Shown: piece by piece, positions 61,990 to 64,000 of the stretch
How positions within the stretch are numbered: position 1 is the stretch's first letter
Layout: every line of letters starts with the position of its first letter
DNA from: Bradyrhizobium liaoningense
GTDB lineage: Bacteria > Pseudomonadota > Alphaproteobacteria > Rhizobiales > Xanthobacteraceae
NCBI RefSeq assembly: GCF_018130785.1
Contig: NZ_JAFCJT010000010.1
Coordinates: 62,001-126,000, forward strand
Length of the DNA: 64,000 nucleotides
Reading direction: 5' to 3'
Made by a program: the position numbers and the translations under genes
The notes under the pieces: generated by a model
Told to the model about the DNA's origin: nothing
Databases searched by the model: none
What the model saw: only the letters and a program-made list of their open reading frames with translations

Positions 61990-62076
61990 GACGTCAATTG
62001 TGCTCGGAAAACAGAAAGATAGGCCAGATTAACGGTTCCGGCCGGTGGCTCGCAAGGCGGTGGCAAGGAGAAGGGA

Positions 62077-62844
62077 ATGCACTATCCTGTCTTGGTGAAT
62101 CCCCGCAAGCCTTCATTGAGCAGGATGCCCATGAAGAAACCAAAAAGGGCGAACGCTGCGAAGGCCAAAAAGGGCCGGAAGACCAGCGCCAGCCGCTCCA
62201 GAGCCGCCCCCAAGGGGCTGGCAAAGCGCTCGGCCAGGCCGGCGCCGCGCGGAGCGTCGGCAGCCGACGCCACCAGGGCGACCATCCGTGGCCTGCGGAG
62301 CAAGCTCAAGGAGGCGGAGCGGCGGGTCGCGGAACTGGAAGCTGCGGCCGACACCGATTTCCTGCTCGAGATTCCGAACCGGCGCGGCTTCGAGCGCGAG
62401 CTCGCGCGCGCCATCGCCTACATGAAGCGCTACCGCGCCACCGGCGCGCTGATCGTACTCGACGTCGATCGCCTGAAGCCGATCAACGATTCCTTCGGCC
62501 ATGCCGCCGGAGACGAGGTGCTGAAGGCGATCGCCGGCGCGCTGACGCGGCAGATCCGCGCCTCGGACGTCGTCGGCCGGCTTGGCGGCGACGAGTTCGC
62601 GCTGCTGCTCTGGAATCTCAGCGAGACCGACGCCAAGGCGAAGGCTGCGGCCTTCGAGCAGGCGATCGACGAATTGTCGTTTGCCTTTCGCGGTCAGCGC
62701 GTGAGCGCGGGCGCTTCCGCCGGTGTCGCGCTGCTGGGTGCGCAGTCCGATGCCGGCCGTGCGCTGGAGGAGGCTGATGCCGCCATGTATGTGCGCAAGG
62801 CACACCGGCGGCACGAGCCGCGGATCAGGCTGATCAGCAACTAG
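62077..62844 (+). CDS. GGDEF-domain diguanylate cyclase
   Basis: A 255-residue soluble protein. The first 70 residues are basic and Lys/Arg-rich, then a short helix/coiled coil (IRGLRSKLKEAERRVAELEA), then GGDEF (about 95-245): DVDRLKPINDSFGHAAGDEVL, RASD I-site followed five residues later by GGDEF. So it probably makes c-di-GMP with product feedback. Start at 62077 with AAGGAG. Divergent from purE. It has no sensor domain, so how it is controlled is unknown. Confidence 0.93.
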   Translation: MHYPVLVNPRKPSLSRMPMKKPKRANAAKAKKGRKTSASRSRAAPKGLAKRSARPAPRGASAADATRATIRGLRSKLKEAERRVAELEAAADTDFLLEIPNRRGFERELARAIAYMKRYRATGALIVLDVDRLKPINDSFGHAAGDEVLKAIAGALTRQIRASDVVGRLGGDEFALLLWNLSETDAKAKAAAFEQAIDELSFAFRGQRVSAGASAGVALLGAQSDAGRALEEADAAMYVRKAHRRHEPRIRLISN

Positions 62845-62939
62845 CGCATGATCCGGACCCGAAGGGCCGCGTTCGCGCAAACCGTGCAGCGGTTTTCCTG
62901 CGCGACAAACGCGGACAGCGTTGCGAGGAGATCGTGCTC
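62844..62939. repeat. Dispersed intergenic repeat, family B (copy 2)
   Basis: Starts GCGCATGATCCGGACCC and ends GATCGTGCTC. It shares GCATGATCCGGACCCGAAGG, GCCGCGTT.GCGCAAA and GCGGTTTTC with copy 1 at 34600-34669, with about 27 extra internal bases. It begins at the stop codon of the GGDEF gene. Confidence 0.7.
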
Positions 62940-62951
62940 GAGCAACAACCC

Positions 62952-63203
62952 TTACAGCGTGGCCAGATATTCCGGCACGTTGCCGAATTTGCGCAGCAGC
63001 GTGGCGTCGCCGAATTCGCCGGTCATGGGATCGCCGCTGCGGCTGAACGCAACCGCGCCGATATGGCCGGCACCGTGCGCCAGGATCTCGGCGCGCCGCA
63101 ACGCGGCCGCCGAGCTCTGGCATTCCTCCGCGGCGCCCGCGACAGGCGATCCGTCGGCATCGATCAGGAAGGGCATTGCAACGTAGTAGGTCACATCCGA
63201 CAT
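62952..63203 (-). CDS. Hypothetical protein
   Basis: An 83-residue protein starting MSDVTYYVAMPFLIDADGSPV; a region VAFSRSGDPMTGEFGDATLLRKFG follows. No family recognised; there is a rhizobial flavour to the sequence, but nothing more. It precedes two further small genes on the minus strand. The GGAG-type ribosome site is weak. Confidence 0.55.
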   Translation of the reverse strand: MSDVTYYVAMPFLIDADGSPVAGAAEECQSSAAALRRAEILAHGAGHIGAVAFSRSGDPMTGEFGDATLLRKFGNVPEYLATL

Positions 63204-63224
63204 GGCGTTGCTCCGATGTTGAAC

Positions 63225-63443
63225 TCAGGCGGCGCTGCTGTTGCTCCGCAATTTGCTGCGCGCGGTCTCGGGAATGCAGCCGGCTGAAATCGCGGCCTGC
63301 AATTCTTCCAGCTCTGCTTCCAGGTATTCGTTGGCCATGATCAACGCCTTGATGGTGCTGCGCAGATTGCCGTCGCACATCGCGATCGCCTGGTCGCAGG
63401 CCTGTTCATAATGGCTGTTGTCGAGAAGGGCGGTTGTCGACAT
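63225..63443 (-). CDS. Hypothetical helical protein
   Basis: A 72-residue protein: MSTTALLDNSHYEQACDQAI..., with CDGNLRSTIKALIMANEYLEAELEELQAAISAG. It has two helices with leucine-rich faces. No family recognised. The start at 63443 has GAGG nine bases before it; the ATG at 63449 would leave a spacer of three. It lies 21 bases from the neighbouring gene. Confidence 0.6.
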   Translation of the reverse strand: MSTTALLDNSHYEQACDQAIAMCDGNLRSTIKALIMANEYLEAELEELQAAISAGCIPETARSKLRSNSSAA

Positions 63444-63570
63444 CTGCATTGTCCTCGGGTGTTTCGTGGGCGTTTCCTGGGGCGGTGGGATGTCCAAATG
63501 TTCCTATTTTGTTCTTTTCGAGTCAAGCGGATTCACATGCGGCGAGCCGCTGCGAAAAGGACCGTGCGGA

Positions 63571-63777
63571 TCAGGCGATGATGTCCGGCGTGATCTGGTC
63601 TTCGATGAACGCGATACGGTCGCGCAACAACAGCTTGCGCTTCTTCAACCGCTGTAACCGCAACAGGTCGGGGGCAGGCGACTGATGCAGCGCGTCGATC
63701 GCGGCATCGAGATCTCGGTGTTCCTGCTGCAACCGGGTGAGCTCGGCTTCGAGCTCACGCTCGTCTTCATTGGTCAT
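63571..63777 (-). CDS. DUF465 (YdcH-type) family protein
   Basis: A 68-residue helical-hairpin protein. LQQEHRDLDAAIDALHQ and the KKRKLLLRDRIAFIEDQI ending are the DUF465 signature. Function unknown; two helices form an antiparallel pair. Start at 63777; a longer in-frame start at 63888 is rejected because the extra residues are not conserved in character. Confidence 0.88.
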   Translation of the reverse strand: MTNEDERELEAELTRLQQEHRDLDAAIDALHQSPAPDLLRLQRLKKRKLLLRDRIAFIEDQITPDIIA

Positions 63778-64000
63778 GTTTGCGGTGGCCGAAAACCCGA
63801 TGGGCGTGAGATTCAAGGCTGTGGATGCCCTGTGGAAATTATCGTCCTTGCGCGCCGTGATCGCAAGCGATCTCGGGCCGCCGCTCACCGAACTCTCGCA
63901 AGATATTTCGACGATTCGCAGCGGTGTTGCGCAAGCACGTTGATATCATGGATTTTTCCAGCGTGGTTCCTTACTCACGCTTCGTTACATATGAATTTTC
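63778..64000. other. Window end, upstream of the DUF465 gene
   Basis: 223 bases with no supported gene. It must hold the DUF465 promoter. Nothing further can be seen before the sequence ends. Confidence 0.4.

Overview
The window is a high-GC alphaproteobacterial chromosome segment, most likely from Bradyrhizobium or a close relative. Supporting this are the gene set (tolQRAB-pal-cpoB-tilS-ftsH, three-gene pntAA-pntAB-pntB, GapR/DUF2312, DUF1036, DUF1244, DUF2852, aa3 oxidase subunit IV, Flp pilin), frequent GTG starts, and intergenic repeats of the kind I associate with Bradyrhizobium genomes. I see no rRNA, tRNA, CRISPR array, insertion sequence or prophage. The genus is inference; no search was run.

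Layout. 0-7 kb: a soluble chemoreceptor with three exact-period PAS repeats, small NTF2/YCII proteins, a TetR gene with a palindromic operator on its start codon and a matching operator before a DUF2852 gene, a decayed small-membrane-protein locus (8-bp tandem duplication), a serine-acetyltransferase-like protein and an SDR. 7-9 kb: gamma-glutamyltransferase. 10-22 kb: the envelope block tolQ-tolR-tolA-tolB, a GGDEF-EAL protein, a FeeM-like acyltransferase, pal, cpoB, tilS and ftsH. 22-30 kb: a secreted hydrolase, an amino-acid-type binding protein, a TetR/EamA pair with two matching operators, and a 1112-residue SAM-cyclase-AAA-TPR protein. 30-33 kb: the most accessory-looking stretch, with small genes and long gaps (stand-alone Cache protein, small membrane proteins, PilZ). 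33-40 kb: polytopic membrane protein, Flp pilin, TetR, DUF1036-pyk, DUF1244, gapR, DUF1801. 40-46 kb: cell-wall genes mepK-like and ldtD-like, and an NtrC-type regulator. 46-58 kb: pepF with a histone-H1-like tail, a very large membrane patatin, oxidase subunit IV, the pnt operon, hydrolase, chaA, cupin, a low-complexity anchored protein. 58-64 kb: TPR lipoprotein, rpsU, aqpZ, purE-purK, a GGDEF protein and three small genes.

How the genes work together. The Tol-Pal block is the trans-envelope machine for outer-membrane constriction; cpoB, ldtD and mepK connect it to peptidoglycan remodelling. pntAA-AB-B couples the proton gradient to NADPH supply. purE and purK overlap by 4 bp and give consecutive purine steps. 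c-di-GMP and cyclic-nucleotide themes recur (GGDEF-EAL, GGDEF, PilZ, a class III cyclase).

The strongest unusual signals are two TetR modules whose operators match between the regulator and its neighbour; an 8-bp duplication that explains a frameshift; a four-copy 16-bp repeat between rpsU and its terminator; a patatin whose catalytic motifs are about 675 residues apart around membrane helices; enzyme relatives lacking key catalytic residues; two perfect CtrA-type boxes; and several intergenic repeat families. I found no single cluster that is clearly an undescribed system.
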